A stretch of 64,000 nucleotides of DNA from Tillus elongatus (Eukaryota; Arthropoda; Insecta; Coleoptera; Cleridae). A program made the translations under genes and the position numbers. The DNA lies in the NCBI GenBank assembly GCA_964006375.1, contig OZ023265.1, positions 151,070,769-151,134,768 of the forward strand, given 5' to 3'. Numbering within the stretch: position 1 is the first letter of the stretch; every line of letters starts with the position of its first letter. Shown here piece by piece: positions 22,440 through 33,957 of the stretch. Below the pieces are notes generated by a model. That model saw nothing but the letters and a program-made list of their open reading frames with translations, did not search any database and was not told where the DNA came from.

Positions 22440-24290
22440 AAAACGCTACGGTTGCATTGCATGTCGGCGAGTGTAGAAAGTAGGAAGGAGAAGAGGACAG
22501 GGAAGTAATTGAGACTAGAATATGGCTTCCCTGTATTAGAATGTGTGAAACCAAAAACCAGGACAGTGCCGCTAGTCTCTGAGATAGACCTATCATCTAC
22601 CAGCAGTAGAAGAGTACCTACCCGCTATCACCAAGTAAAATATTATTTACGTGAATATTTTTATAATAATAATAATTTATGAGCTTACCAGCTACACTTA
22701 AGTTCGAAATTTGTTTGTTGCGAATGTCTTCTAAAGTATAGTTTTGTTCTCTCTCTAAAAATATCAATTTAGAATATTTGCTTAGAACAGTGACGACTTT
22801 ATCATAGGAAGTACTAATTTATGTGGAAAAACAATCTTTTTCAAATAACTCTAAAAACAACGTTAATCGACAACGTAAGAAAATGTGCTCTATTGATGAA
22901 AGATGCACAGAAACGTCACAGTTTGAAGATTGTTCTCATATTTGAGGTGCTGCACCAAAGACATCCCTATCATCCCTCTTAGTTTCGATCCAGAAATGAG
23001 CTCTTCGCCTAATGGAAGACTGACTTGACCTGACCTGACCAAGCTGACTTCCTCAGATCACAGGAAAGGGGATGGAGACCTCCGCCTTTTCTATCGATCT
23101 TGCTCCTCAGAAATTGCTTTGTTCGTACCTCTGGTTACCACCCATATTCGATACACCTATTTTAGGTAAAAAGTGCACACTTTAAGTGTCAACCAATTTC
23201 TTGATCCTTTATTTACCGATTTTCGTTGTTTCATAAAGTGTCGAAACTCTCCTCGCAGGCATATTCCAGAAGACATATACATATAATCTTCAGCTATTTA
23301 AGAAGTGATTAAACACGTACGCATTGTAGCACAACAATATATCTTTGAGGTATATAGATTCTTACTTTTATGAACCACTGAATAAAAAAAACAATAAAAG
23401 AAACCAAAGCGCCTAAAAAACTCATTCCTCACGCCACCGATTTTTTAAGTTTTACCCTTGTTTTCCTATACAGTGCTTATTCGATTAGACTAGATCACAA
23501 AAGCTTACAATACACTGAAGCATTCTAGAGATTCTAGAGAATTCCTAATTTCTGTCACATAACAAAGATTTTAACGTTTGCGAATCGTTTAGTAAAAATT
23601 GATTTCCCTCTAGAACCGTTTTTCCTTTGGGTCTAATTTATGTATAGTCTCATACAAATAAATACACGTCTTTCTCAAATTTACAAAAATGTTATCTCTC
23701 ATCGCCTTTAGTGGCAAAATATGTAAATACATCTGATTCATCGTTTTTTCTACACCAACTGAAACGTAAGAATGGATTTCCCATATCCGTCGAATCCAAA
23801 CTAGCTTAGAGTTGAAAACCAATAGAGAAATGTAAAGAACAATGACTTTATATGTCGATATATTTGATTGGGGATTATATAAAAAAACATTTATTTTATC
23901 GATAGTCTCGGGATTGTTTAAACGTAGCGGTTGAGTTGGAACTCGTAGTAGCACAATTTAGCTTTCTCGGCACAGATAGGAATTTGAATTTATGAGCGTC
24001 GTAAAGCGATGCGGGTTCATTTAGATAACACATAACAGTTTGTCTTGGTAAAGACCAATAAGATTTGACAAAAAAGGTGATTTTTTCAGTGCTAAGTAGA
24101 TGTTGAGCATTATTATTTCTGTGGCTTGTTAAACTAGTCTTAAAAATAGGGACAGAATGGCTATATTTTGGCTTTAAGTTTCGCGGCACCGTATATCTCC
24201 CTCTTTGTCTGTTGTGGAATGAACTTAAATAAGCTATTTTGCAAACTCTATTATCTACCGGTTTTTATTCCACATCGTCAGTACGTGTGG
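22440..24290. other. no recognisable feature
   Basis: AT-rich. Two overlapping minus-strand open frames at 23610-23954 (114 codons) and 23896-24189 (97 codons) lie in different frames and match nothing I know. They could be decayed coding sequence or chance frames. Confidence 0.4.
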
Positions 24291-24299
24291 AAGTATGAC

Positions 24300-24953
24300 A
24301 TCGGCGACAAAAAATTTTTTCTCGCTTAAACGTCATAAAAAGTGTCAAAACATATAAAAAACATGATTTGGGAACGAATTTTTTCTGTGTATGTCGGTCT
24401 GTATGTCTATCTGGTTGTAGCCACGATAACTTTAGAACGAATTAAGATATGTTCGTCAAATTTGGTATACAGTTGGCACCCGAGAAACGAACAATTTGGA
24501 TTGTTTTTGGTTAAAATAGCTCCAGGGGTTACAGGGATGGATTGCGCACGATTTGGTGAAAATTGACATTTTTTCGTTAAAATTCGAGTAATAAAGCGTT
24601 TTAGGGTTTGTTTATTAGCAAACTTTCAATTTCATCAAACATCTGGTGGTATGTGCTGCAATAAAATTAAGGGTTGAATGGTGAGGGTGAAATATCGGTG
24701 ACAGAAATTTCGAAATTTTTTGCGAAAAAGTCTCAAAAAGGTATTTACAAGGGCAACATACCAACCAAATTTCTTCAAAATAACTTTGTTATTTTTAAGA
24801 TAATTTTTTTTTCGGAAAAAATATTTTTTTTTTAAGAAAAACTGGTCCGATAGGACTGGCTAACGAACTCGTGCAAGCTATTAATAAAGGAAAGATTTGT
24901 GCTGAATTTCATCAAAATCGGTAATAATTTTTTGAGTTATTGTGTGGATTATT

Positions 24954-24998
<45 letters not shown>

Positions 24999-25132
24999 AT
25001 ATCAAAATTCAAATGAACCTTGGTTTCGAGTTCAAGGTGCTCAAATTCGCGCTCATTTGAAAACATTTTTGCAAAGTCTCACCATCGATACCTCTCCATT
25101 AGCGAATTTTAAAAAATAAAAATTCGCTAAAA
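24300..25132 (+). repeat. diverged copy of hairpin/TA-tract family
   Basis: L-module text (GGCTAACGAACTCGTGCAAG, TTTCATCAAAATCGGTAATA), short TA tract at 24957-24995, R-module (ATAAACATATCAAAATTC, GCGCTCATTTGAAAACATT) and terminal hairpin TTAGCGAATTTT/AAAATTCGCTAA at 25099-25130. It is more diverged than the 52-61 kb copies, and its TA tract is shorter. Confidence 0.7.
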
Positions 25133-25525
<393 letters not shown>

Positions 25526-25759
25526 AGGCTACTTCACGGTGAGTGGCCTATTAGACGTTTCTGGAGAACTACATCTATTTAAATTCTGAAAATTAGTATC
25601 CGCGCGTTTTTGATAGTGATCTTTCTAACTAAAATATTTTCAATCAGCCTGCACTTCCGGTTATACCGAAAGTCGACACAAACTTTGTTTTTTTAAATAG
25701 AATACCCTGTATATTATTAGCTTTTTGAATCACACGCTGAATTTAAGGGCCATTTGATG

Positions 25760-25763
<4 letters not shown>

Positions 25764-25831
<68 letters not shown>
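25764..25831. repeat. (TA)n microsatellite
   Basis: Pure TA run directly left of the Penelope-type inverted end at 25832. Confidence 0.97.
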
Positions 25832-25833
<2 letters not shown>

Positions 25834-25996
25834 TACACTTGGAAGACCCAAATCACCCCAATATTTCAAAGCCCTTACGATCGTTTCGCTGACCAGATTT
25901 CTTTCATCCTCTGATAATGCTTACGTGGTCAGCGAAACGATCGTAAGGTCTTTGAAATATGTGTTGTGGTGATTTGGGTCTTCCAAGTGTACTTAT
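25832..25996. repeat. Penelope-type ends as an inverted pair with hammerhead-like cores
   Basis: Bases 25832-25896 (AGTACACTTGGAAGACCC, then TTACGATCGTTTCGCTGACC) are repeated inverted at 25927-25995, separated by about 30 bases. On the plus strand the fold is: stem I CCT/AGG (25908-25910 with 25946-25948), core CTGATAA (25911-25917; one change from CTGATGA), stem II, GAAA (25934-25937), and GTA (25943-25945). The minus-strand arm keeps GAAAC...GTA but its CTGANGA element is lost. Arms match the ends at 58274 and 61903. Confidence 0.65.
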
Positions 25997-26089
25997 GTGT
26001 CATTTGTTCTTGACAAATATTAATATTTTTTTAATCAAAATATCCTACCGTGGCAACGGATTTTTATTTGTAGTTGTTAAGTAGAATTT

Positions 26090-26280
26090 GTAAAACCCAA
26101 TTTATCACAGTACATTTTTTAGACCTGACGATCGTTTCGATAACAAAGTTAAGGTCACCAGAGGGATGAATAAAAAGACAAAAATGTATTGCGATGTATT
26201 GGCTTCTCTAAATTGGACTTATCAGCGCTCATCACAGGTTCCAATCTCCACTCATTGACTTATAGCTGTAATGATTGCGT
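26090..26280 (-). repeat. Penelope-type end with hammerhead-like core
   Basis: On the minus strand: core CTGGTGA (26161-26155), GAAAC (26138-26134), tetraloop GATC, triplet GTC (26129-26127), then AGG. The right part (ACTTATCAGCGCTCATC to GTAATGATT, 26218-26278) is shared with 58912-58962. It is the same end family as 58274-58962 and 61903-62090. The G in the core probably reduces cleavage. Confidence 0.6.
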
Positions 26281-26295
26281 ATAAGAAAATTCAAT

Positions 26296-26345
26296 TTTCC
26301 TCTTTCTGACGATGCCGTAAGGAACGAAACCGATTGTAGAGAAGA
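26296..26345 (+). ncRNA. possible hammerhead-like motif
   Basis: Core CTGACGA at 26306-26312 matches CTGANGA exactly. A short stem II (CC with GTAA loop and GG) follows, then GAAA (26326-26329), a short stem III (AC/GT, loop CGATT) and the triplet GTA (26336-26338). Stem I is weak, built mostly from T with G or A. It is close to the Penelope end at 26090-26280 but is not the same sequence, so it may be a different family's end. Confidence 0.4.
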
Positions 26346-26459
26346 AAACAAACACTTGTGAAGCCAGTAAAGAAGTATATAAATCTGTACTTAACATTGA
26401 AATAACATTAAACACAATAAAATGTACCAGATAATGAAAGGCATCCTAGCCTAGTTACA

Positions 26460-26960
26460 GTATCACAAAGAGCATAATATAGACGTTCGCTCACTTCATA
26501 TGGATTCCTGGTCATGTGGGTATTTGAGCAAATGAGATCTCAGACGCTGAAACCAGAAAAATTCCAAGAGGTAGCTTGAGGAATAAGACTCCAGTTAGGT
26601 GGGAGGATTAACGAAATCTTCGGAAAAAGGAAGTACAGATGCTGTGGCAAGCAGAATGGAATAATCAAGTTATATGGGGTCAAAGAAAAAGTGTGTAGTT
26701 GGCATCCGCTATCATATTCACTGAATAGAAGATAACAAGTTGTTATAGGGCGGCGTCGAATAGAACACACACGTCTCACACACTCATGCTGATTAACCAA
26801 GGATGATCAAATTACATATTATTCACCACTAACAGTGAAACATATGTTTATTGGTAGATTATCAATTTCACAGTAGCCTCAGGCAACGTTTACAGACACC
26901 ACGGAATCAGGGAGCCTGCTTAGAAGAAAACCTTTACACTTTAAAAAAGATCACCTTTAT
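26460..26960 (+). pseudogene. LINE C-terminal RNase H-type fragment
   Basis: The plus-strand translation reads FIWIPGHVGI followed by ANEISDAE at about 26495-26550, the typical RNase H C-terminal motif (His and Asp) of I/Jockey-type LINEs. It continues with MLWQAEWNN, IEHTRLTHS at about 26755-26785 and LTVKHMF at about 26830, corresponding to the Cys/His-rich end of such ORFs. Stops and frame changes occur throughout. No upstream RT part is present, so this is a 3' remnant unrelated to the LINEs at 19.9 and 31.1 kb. Confidence 0.7.
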
Positions 26961-27103
26961 CTGAAAGAGTTTAATTACTATACGAACATTTGATATAATA
27001 CAACGGTTATAACTGTTGATATAACTAATGATATAATGACTAGAGAACATCTATCAGGAGTAGAGCTAGAGAGCTGTCGACGACCGAATAAAAAACGATT
27101 CTT

Positions 27104-27165
27104 TTTCCAGACAACTGTTTATTGAATCAATACACGTTTCGGCAAAGAAGTAGCTATCTGCCGGG
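27104..27165 (-). repeat. Penelope-like end, hammerhead-related, mutated
   Basis: Reverse complement of a segment related to 29905-29990: GCCGAAACGTG followed by CAGTTGTCTGGAAAAAG. The core element has become GCAGATA and the triplet is GTG, which a hammerhead cannot cleave. It is best read as a degenerate partner of the end at 29905. Confidence 0.5.
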
Positions 27166-27314
27166 GTAAATATGTTAACACGTCATGTACTATTTTTAGA
27201 TTTAGGTTAATCTCTTTTTTCCCATCATAGGCTGACCTTACTCTCCTCCTGATTTTCGACAACCTTTTCTAAGAGATTATGAGGTTACCCAGTTTTCCCG
27301 AGATAATAATACCA

Positions 27315-27315
<1 letters not shown>

Positions 27316-27387
<72 letters not shown>
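27316..27387. repeat. (TA)n microsatellite
   Basis: Pure TA run immediately left of the left arm of the Penelope inverted duplication. Confidence 0.97.
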
Positions 27388-27389
<2 letters not shown>

Positions 27390-28424
27390 TCATACTTAGT
27401 TCTCGGGTTCAACCGCGTCCAGAATTTATGAAAACTCGACGTTTCAGCTCCTGTTTTGGAGTCATTTTCAAGAGGTAAAGGAAATATGTAAAGACACTCT
27501 AAGGCCTCAATCTGCCTACTCCTTAGAGTGGTGGACAAAGGTGGGTAAAGGACATATGTAAGGGCACTCTAAGGCCCCAATCTGCCTACTCCTTAGAGTG
27601 GTGGACAAATGTGGGTAAAAGAAATATGTAAGGACACTCTAAGGCCTCAATCTGCCTACTCCTTAGAGTGGTGAACAAAGGTGGGTAAAGGAAATATGTA
27701 GGGACACTCTAAGGGATCAATCTGCCTACTCCTTAGAGCGGTGAACAAAGGTGGGTTGGGTTGTTCTAGCTCGATTACGGGGCCTCAATCTGACTACTCC
27801 CCAAATCTCGCCGGAGATCGTCTGTGAGGTCTCAGTGTGTTCAACCCTAGGCCTCAGAGATATCTGGCAGTTCGTTGCAAGTCTTGTCTTATATATGTCG
27901 TTCCGTCTACCTGCTTCGTTATCAGCGAAAGTAGTGGGGTCACCGTCAATTAAGTGGGGGGCTTTGGTCACGGTACTTAGAGAATGAGGAGGATTGAGAG
28001 GGTCACCGGCATTTGTTGAGGCAGATAATGGGGAAATAAAATTGTCTGTGGAATTTATTTTCTTTTTGTGTGTTTGTAAAGAAGATATAATAGGTTTCCA
28101 AGTAGTCGGAAGGCGAAGACCATCATCTCTCTTATTTAAATAATTGGGACGTTTTTCAATCTTGATTGCTTCGCGGATAATTCTCGTTTTAAAGTTGTAA
28201 ACCAGTGCTATTGTTTTGGCATTATCAAAGTCTATTTTGTGCCCTGTATGAATATGATGCATGGTCAGCGCCGATGAGGGGTCGGATTTTCTAACTGCGA
28301 GGATGTGTTCATATATTCTATTGTAGATGCGTCTATTTGTTTGTCCTACATACATTCGGGAACAGTCACACACCACAACAAGAACAAACAGAGTCCACAC
28401 AGCAACACACATCGTTTTTACCAT
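27388..28424 (-). pseudogene. Penelope-like element, 3' part, left arm of inverted duplication
   Basis: The minus-strand frame (28424-27726, 232 codons; its first ~15 codons are chance extension) contains the GIY-YIG nuclease: CDCSRMYVGQTNRRIYNRIY at about 28310-28370, a conserved Arg, and HHIHTGHKIDF. It continues through a low-complexity C-terminus to HRSKE at the stop. The left flank holds four 70-base tandem units (separate entry) and then the terminal segment with GAAACGTCGAG (minus) at about 27434-27445. The reverse transcriptase is absent. The arm is an inverted copy of 28580-29490. Confidence 0.85.
27471..27760 (-). repeat. 70-bp tandem repeat in Penelope left arm
   Basis: The unit beginning GAAATATGTAAGGACACTCT starts at 27481, 27551, 27621 and 27691, giving an exact 70-base period. 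Each unit contains ATCTGCCTACTCCTTAGAG. The right arm has the same unit inverted at about 29190-29400, with roughly three copies and small deletions. Confidence 0.9.
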
Positions 28425-29490
28425 ACATTAAAGGTGTCACCGACAAAATCAGCAGATGTTTTAGAACCCATAGTATCAAAACAGTATTCACAACAGAGCA
28501 AAAACTGTCAAATCTGATAAAAACTCCCAAGGATACACTTCCAAACAAATCTCACGGAGTTTACGAAATTCCTTGTTCCGACTGTTCCCGAACTTATGTA
28601 GGACAAATAAATAGACGCATCCACAATAGAATATATGAACACATCCTCGCAGTTAGAAAATCCGTCCCCTCATCCGCGCTGACCATGCATCATATTCATA
28701 CAGGGCACAAATAGACTTCGATAATGTCAAAACAATAGCACCGGTTTACAACTTCAAAACGAGAATGATCGGCGAAGCAATCGAGATTGAAAAACGTCCC
28801 GATTGTTTAAATAGAGAGATGATGGTCTTCGCCTTCCGACTACTTGGAAACCTATTATATCTTCTTTACAAACACACAAAAAGAAAATAAATTCTACAGA
28901 CAACTTTATTTCTCCATTATCTGCCTCAACAAATGCCAATGACCCTCTTAATCCTCCTCATCCTCTAAGTACCGTAACCAAAGCCCCCCACTTAATTGAC
29001 GGTGACCCCACTACTTTCACTGATAACGAAGCAGGTAAACGGAACGACATATTTAAGACAAGACTTGAAACGAACTGCCAGATCTCTCTGAGGCCTAGGG
29101 TTGAACACACTGAGACCTCACAGACGATCTCTGGCGAGATTTGGGGAGTAGGCAGATTGAGGCCCCGTAATCGAGCTACAACAACCCAACCCACCTTTGT
29201 CCACCGCTCTAAGGAGTAGGCAGATTGAGGCCTTAGAGTGTCCTTACATATTTCCTTTACCCACCTTTGTCCACCACTCTGAGTAGGCAGATTGAGGCCC
29301 TAGAGTGTCCTTACATATTTCCTTTACCCACCTTTGTCCAACACTCTAATGAGTAGGCAGATTGAGACGTTAGAGTATCCTTACATATTTCTTTTACCTC
29401 TTGAAAATGGATCCAAAACGGGAGCCAAAACGTCGAGTTTTCATAAATTCTGGACGCGGTTCAACCCGAGAACCAAGTATGTCTCACATT
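28400..29490 (+). pseudogene. Penelope-like element, 3' part, right arm of inverted duplication
   Basis: Plus-strand frame at 28400-28714: a linker (LPYIKGVTDKISRCF, KTVFTTEQKLSNLI), then the GIY-YIG start (SHGVYEIPCSDCSRTYVGQI at about 28550-28610) with the CxxC pair and RNRIYEHILA. A frameshift at about 28710 (near GHK) breaks the frame. The C-terminal part is readable in another frame to about 29215. This copy keeps about 180 bases of upstream linker that the left arm lacks. It ends at about 29490, just before a TA tract. The two arms differ by point changes, so the duplication is not very recent. Confidence 0.85.
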
Positions 29491-29510
29491 AAAGACCGCG
29501 GAAATCTCTC

Positions 29511-29627
<117 letters not shown>

Positions 29628-29904
29628 ATATTATCTCAGCGAGACTGGCCAACGTAATAAGTTCTTACGGAAAGTTGAAGAAATCTTCAGTCTTGTTGTC
29701 ACTTAGGATACGGTTCCCCACGATATACACCAGGGGTGACTTGTGACGAGTTTGTTCAGAACATGTATAGTGGTCCCAACTGTTTTTGGAGCACCTATCC
29801 AGAGGCTCAGGACATCAGTAATCAGGAAATAACTAAGATCAGCACATACTAGGAAAGAAGACACTGACTTAGAGCTGAAGATATTACATGATGTATTCAC
29901 AGGT

Positions 29905-29990
29905 TTGCTTCTGAAGATGGCTAATTGTTAGCCGAAACGTCTGGATTAAGGAAATAGTTGTTTGGAAGAAAAACCTTTTACTATCAGGTG
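29905..29990 (+). ncRNA. hammerhead-like motif at Penelope-type end, intact core
   Basis: Core CTGAAGA at 29911-29917 fits CTGANGA. Stem II is a perfect six-pair hairpin GGCTAA/TTAGCC (29919-29924 with 29928-29933). GAAA follows at 29934-29937, then a zero-loop stem III (AC/GT) and the triplet GTC at 29939-29941. Stem I is weak. Such minimal stem III forms are thought to work mainly as dimers. The downstream sequence (AAATAGTTGTTTGGAAGAAA) is shared with 27104-27165. Confidence 0.65.
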
Positions 29991-29999
29991 TATGTAATT

Positions 30000-30615
30000 A
30001 TGTCCACCCCAGACGTTTTGACATTAATTGTTATTTTAGTACAATGGGGTACATATTCAAACTGATTATTTCTGTAACTTTAATATATGTAGTTAAATCG
30101 ATTAACACAACTTTCCAGCGACTTTTACACAGAAGGTTTCTAATGACATCATGGCGCATATCTCAGCTGATAATCTGAAACAGTGGTCGAAATAAGAACA
30201 CTATCAGGACATACACGCTAGCGAGTTTGCTTGCTAAAAATAATTTAACCGTCCTATAAGTATTCATTTTAATCAAGAGATATAAGATTGATAACATTAA
30301 TTGATGACGTTAATTATATGGTATATACTTAATTAGCGACTACACGCAAGTATGGTCTGATGGCACTTTTACAGTCTAACATAAGTTTTTTTGACGAAAT
30401 TACCCCCAAAATCAATGCTTAATTAAAAATGAATGATGTTCTCAAAGAACGAGTATTAAGATTATAATGAACGGGTATTGATGAATCTGGACAATTAGAT
30501 AATTAGCGTGAAAAACCTGATACTATTTACACGAATAGATTGTGACACGGTGTTTATGTTTACCGATTGCTACATTTGAGGCCGTGGAAGGTTTTCAGTA
30601 GCTATTTTTCAACAT
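30000..30615. other. no recognisable feature
   Basis: AT-rich, with short frames only and no repeats shared with the rest of the window that I can see. Confidence 0.4.
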
Positions 30616-30619
30616 ATTC

Positions 30620-30870
30620 TCAAATTATGATTGACTCCGGAAAGCACGTGGCAAGTTGCGATAGTGTGAACGGTTGACCACGAAGGTGTTCCCAATTTTG
30701 TAATTCAGTCTACAATTATGACCCACACTTGAAGCAGTAGAAAGTTTCCGGCATGAAGTTTGTACATCTTTTACCAGATTACGACTGACCCACTTCGGAA
30801 AGCAACTGGCAATCCATGATATTGTAAATGGTTGGCCAGGTAGGTTTTCCCAATTCGGTAATTCGGAGCC
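30620..30870. repeat. two imperfect tandem units (~155 bp)
   Basis: Segment 30628-30709 (ATTGACTCCGGAAAGCACGT, GTTGACCACGAAGG) is repeated with many changes at 30781-30864 (CTTCGGAAAGCAACTGGCAA, GGTTGGCCAGGTAGG). It is an old duplication. No function apparent. Confidence 0.6.
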
Positions 30871-31145
30871 CAGTGGAAAGTGTAGGTTACTTGTATCTGT
30901 GTGACCACACACTTTTAGCTTGAATACGTTACTTCAAGGAAAATGGTAGCTTTATGACTTATATCATGGAATGGAAATGTGAAAACATTGAGGTGTTTTT
31001 CAATGGTGTATCTTATCCTTATATAAAGTTTTTGACAGAATGCAGATCAATAAAAATTGAGTTTACTTTTAAATGATTTTTGCTCCTTGATTCTTAAATA
31101 TTTCTATCAGTTATGATTATTATCATTTTTTTTAAATTTTAACAG

Positions 31146-33180
31146 CACACCACGAGGGCTTACAGCCTAAATACTATCGCACCGTGGGTATCGACAAGGA
31201 GGAAAGAGGCAACTTGTAAATTCTGGACTTGAAGGTTTGGAGGTTCGGGGGAGAAGGAAAAACATGTGCCGGCAAGGAATTCCACAACTTGGAAGTCCTC
31301 GGGACAAAAGAGCGGGCATAACAAGATGTTCTATGTCTGGTGACCTGGACAGTAAAACAGTGCATTCGCTCTGTTCCCCTGGTAGATCTGTTGGGAGCAG
31401 CAGGTGGAGGAACTATGGAAGAAAGCTCCTCTGAGCAGTGCCCGTGCAGATATCTAAAAAAAGAGAGAGGTCACCAACGGCACGTCGGTGAGTAAGAAGT
31501 GGCAGCCTTTGGGTGAGGGTAGGGTCACCGATGAGACGTATAGCTCTATTCTAAATGGAGTCCAGGATAGCGAGTGTAGAAGCGGCAGCAGCACCCCAGA
31601 TGTGGGAGCAGTATTCTAGGTTTGGTCTTATTTGTGAAGTAAATAAAGTATAGAGATTAGCTGGTGAAAAGTATTTGCGAGCCCGGATGAGGAAACCTAA
31701 TTTCTTAGCAGCCGCTTCTGGAATTGATGTGACATGTGGGTGCCAATTGAGATTTCGACCCACAGAGATGCCAACAAGTGAAAAAGACTCATTACTTGGA
31801 ATAACTTGGTTGTTTATTGTGATGGGTCTAGGGCTGGTGCATCTCTTATGAGAAAGAACGCAAGACTGTGATTTGGTGTGGTTGAATTGTAGAAGATTTT
31901 TACTTCCCCAGTCTAATATTTTTTGGAGATCCACGGAGATAGAACCCTCCATGAGTCTGCGATCCTCATATAGTTGGGCTAAAGAGACAGGCTTAGAATA
32001 TTGTATATTGGAGTGGAGGGAGCTGTCGTCCGCGTAACTGTGAACTGGGTTGCATGTGCTAGAGAGGAGGTCATTGATGTGGAGAAGAAACAAAGTAGGG
32101 GCTCAAGCTGAACCTTGAGGAATTCCTGCATTAATTGGATACAGTTTAGAGGAATGGCCATCCACGACAACATAAATGCTCCGGTTGGAGAGGAAATTTG
32201 CTGTCCACGTACAGAGTTTTTGTGGTAGGCCATAGGCCGGTAGTTTATTAAGCAGCACTGTGTGCCAGACCTGGTCGAATGCTTTGGATATGTCTAGAGT
32301 TACAATCTGGGATTCACCGTGTAGTTCCATAGACTTGTTCCAAGAATAAGTGACAAATGAAAGGAGGTCGGCAGTTGATCTGGGCTGACGGAATCCATAC
32401 TGCCTGTCGTGGATTAGACTGTGTTTTTCAAGAAATTTTAGTAATTCGGTGTTTATGTACTTTTCAATCACTTTAGAGATGACTGAAAGGAGAGAGATAG
32501 GCCTGTAGTTGCTAGGAAGCGCTTACGATCGTTTCTTGCGGACGGGTTGTACTCGAGCAGTTTTCCAGTTACGAGGGAATATACCTCTATTGTAAGATGT
32601 CTGAAACAGACGAGTCAGGACAGGAGCAAGTTCTGGTGCGCATTCTTTGAGAACAATTGCTGGGATCTCGTCAAGGCCAGAGGCTTTCCTGGTATTAAGA
32701 GAAGAGAGCATCTTTCGTACCTTTCAAGTTTTGAAAATGATATCCGTCATTTTATGCGCGACATTGGGGACTGTTGGTGGTTGAACTTTAGGAGGTGGGT
32801 TGAGAGTAGAATTGCCGGCGAACAACGAGGTCAAAAGTCCAGCCTTGTCCAGGGCGGTAGAAACACTTTATCCCCTGAGACAAGAGGTGGGAACGTGCTC
32901 TTGCAGAAATTATTCCCAATAGATTTAGCAAGAGTCCAGAAGGGTTTGCTGCCGCTGGAGCTTAAGAGGACTTTATCCCCTGAGACAAGAGGTGGGAACG
33001 TGCTCTTGCAGAAATTATTCCCAATAGATTTAGCAAGAGTCCAGAAGGGTTTGCTGCCGCTGGAGCTAAAGAGGACTTTGTTTTTGATGTGGTTATTAAA
33101 CGAGTTTTTTGCTTCAGAATGAATGCGGATATAGCGGTTTCTTGCGTCGTTGAATGCTTGACGGTTTTCTTCACATAATT
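31146..33180 (-). pseudogene. CR1/Jockey-type LINE, second copy, longer at 5' side
   Basis: Same family as 19928-21416, sharing the 3' end at 31146 and about 90 percent of readable text by eye. The frames are broken: RT pieces at 32103-32471 (DRQYGFRQPRSTADL, DISKAFDQVWH with Asp, FLSNRSIYV), 31551-32093 (HSYADDS catalytic pair at about 32019-32040, then the maturase-like end HIWGAAAAST). It extends further upstream than the first copy: 32523-32711 reads KASGLDEIPAIVLKECAPEL, the region before RT, and the linker at 32850-33180 reads SSSGSKPFWTLAKS. A 105-base tandem duplication lies in the linker. No endonuclease domain was found. Confidence 0.85.
32865..33074 (-). repeat. 105-bp in-frame tandem duplication inside LINE
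   Basis: Unit 32865-32969 is repeated at 32970-33074, essentially identical (one or two changes such as CTTAAG to CTAAAG at the end). 105 bases equals 35 codons, so the frame is kept. It covers the FWTLAKS linker before the RT of the LINE. The first LINE copy does not reach this region, so I cannot say whether the duplication is general to the family. Confidence 0.9.
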
Positions 33181-33184
33181 GCTT

Positions 33185-33955
33185 TTGTTATTAAAGGAAA
33201 ACAAATTACTGCTAACAAATTTGGGCAAACTGAATCAACAATGCATATTACAAGTGGGAATCAAACTCAAAATTACTCGCTTTGTATGCTGTTGAGTAAC
33301 TTCAAACGCCATAAATTTATGGTTTATATAAAAAAGTAGATTATGTCAGGAAAATTCGCTTTGGTAGTGCGCTTACTTCTTTTTTTATGTTATTATGTAT
33401 TTCATGATATTTAATGAATAAAATACTATATTGATATGTTTTATGGTAATTTTGTTATCTTGACTAATCCAGAATACACGTTTTTCTTATAAAAATGAGA
33501 AATGAGAATTTCGTTGTACTTACCTTCAAAAGCTAGGACTTCAACGCATTAAAACGCAGTGTGTATTCATGGAATTTCATGGTCGTCAGTGTTTATACAA
33601 GGAAAATATGGAAATTTGAGAATGGCAATTAAATTAAATGACCTGTTTTTTTGAGTAATTATTTGCCTTTGTAGGCAGTGCGGAAAAGCTTGTTGACGTA
33701 GATAAATTAATGTTTTACATGTATGAACATGACTGAAATTTTAACATCTAATGGCATATTAATTAGTTTTTGGTAAACAGAGACCATGTTTAACATACAG
33801 TTAGATAGGTGGAGGCTCATGTGAAACAAACATTATGTCATCAAATCAGATTTTAATTATTGTCGTTGATTGTTAATTTGAAAGTATAAGAAAATCAAAA
33901 CACGCGTTTGTGAAGTTTCTTACTATTTGCTGAAAGGTTTTTGTAAGAATTTATT
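33185..33955. other. no recognisable gene
   Basis: AT-rich. A faint trace of the module end (GAAAATTCGCTTTGGTAGTG) occurs at 33351-33370. Nothing else seen. Confidence 0.4.
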
Positions 33956-33957
33956 AA

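Noticed and set aside
23610..24189. Two overlapping minus-strand frames (114 and 97 codons)
   Set aside because: Different frames, no motif recognised, base use like the surrounding AT-rich DNA. Not supportable as a gene.
27430..27480. Additional hammerhead at GAAACGTCGAG (minus strand) of the Penelope left arm
   Set aside because: The matching strand has TTGAAAATGA instead of CTGANGA, with an insertion. The core is not satisfied. The right arm copy (29400-29440) also lacks it.
28337..28424. GIY-YIG read-through at the centre of the Penelope duplication as a single fused gene
   Set aside because: The two frames are on opposite strands and overlap only at the arm junction.
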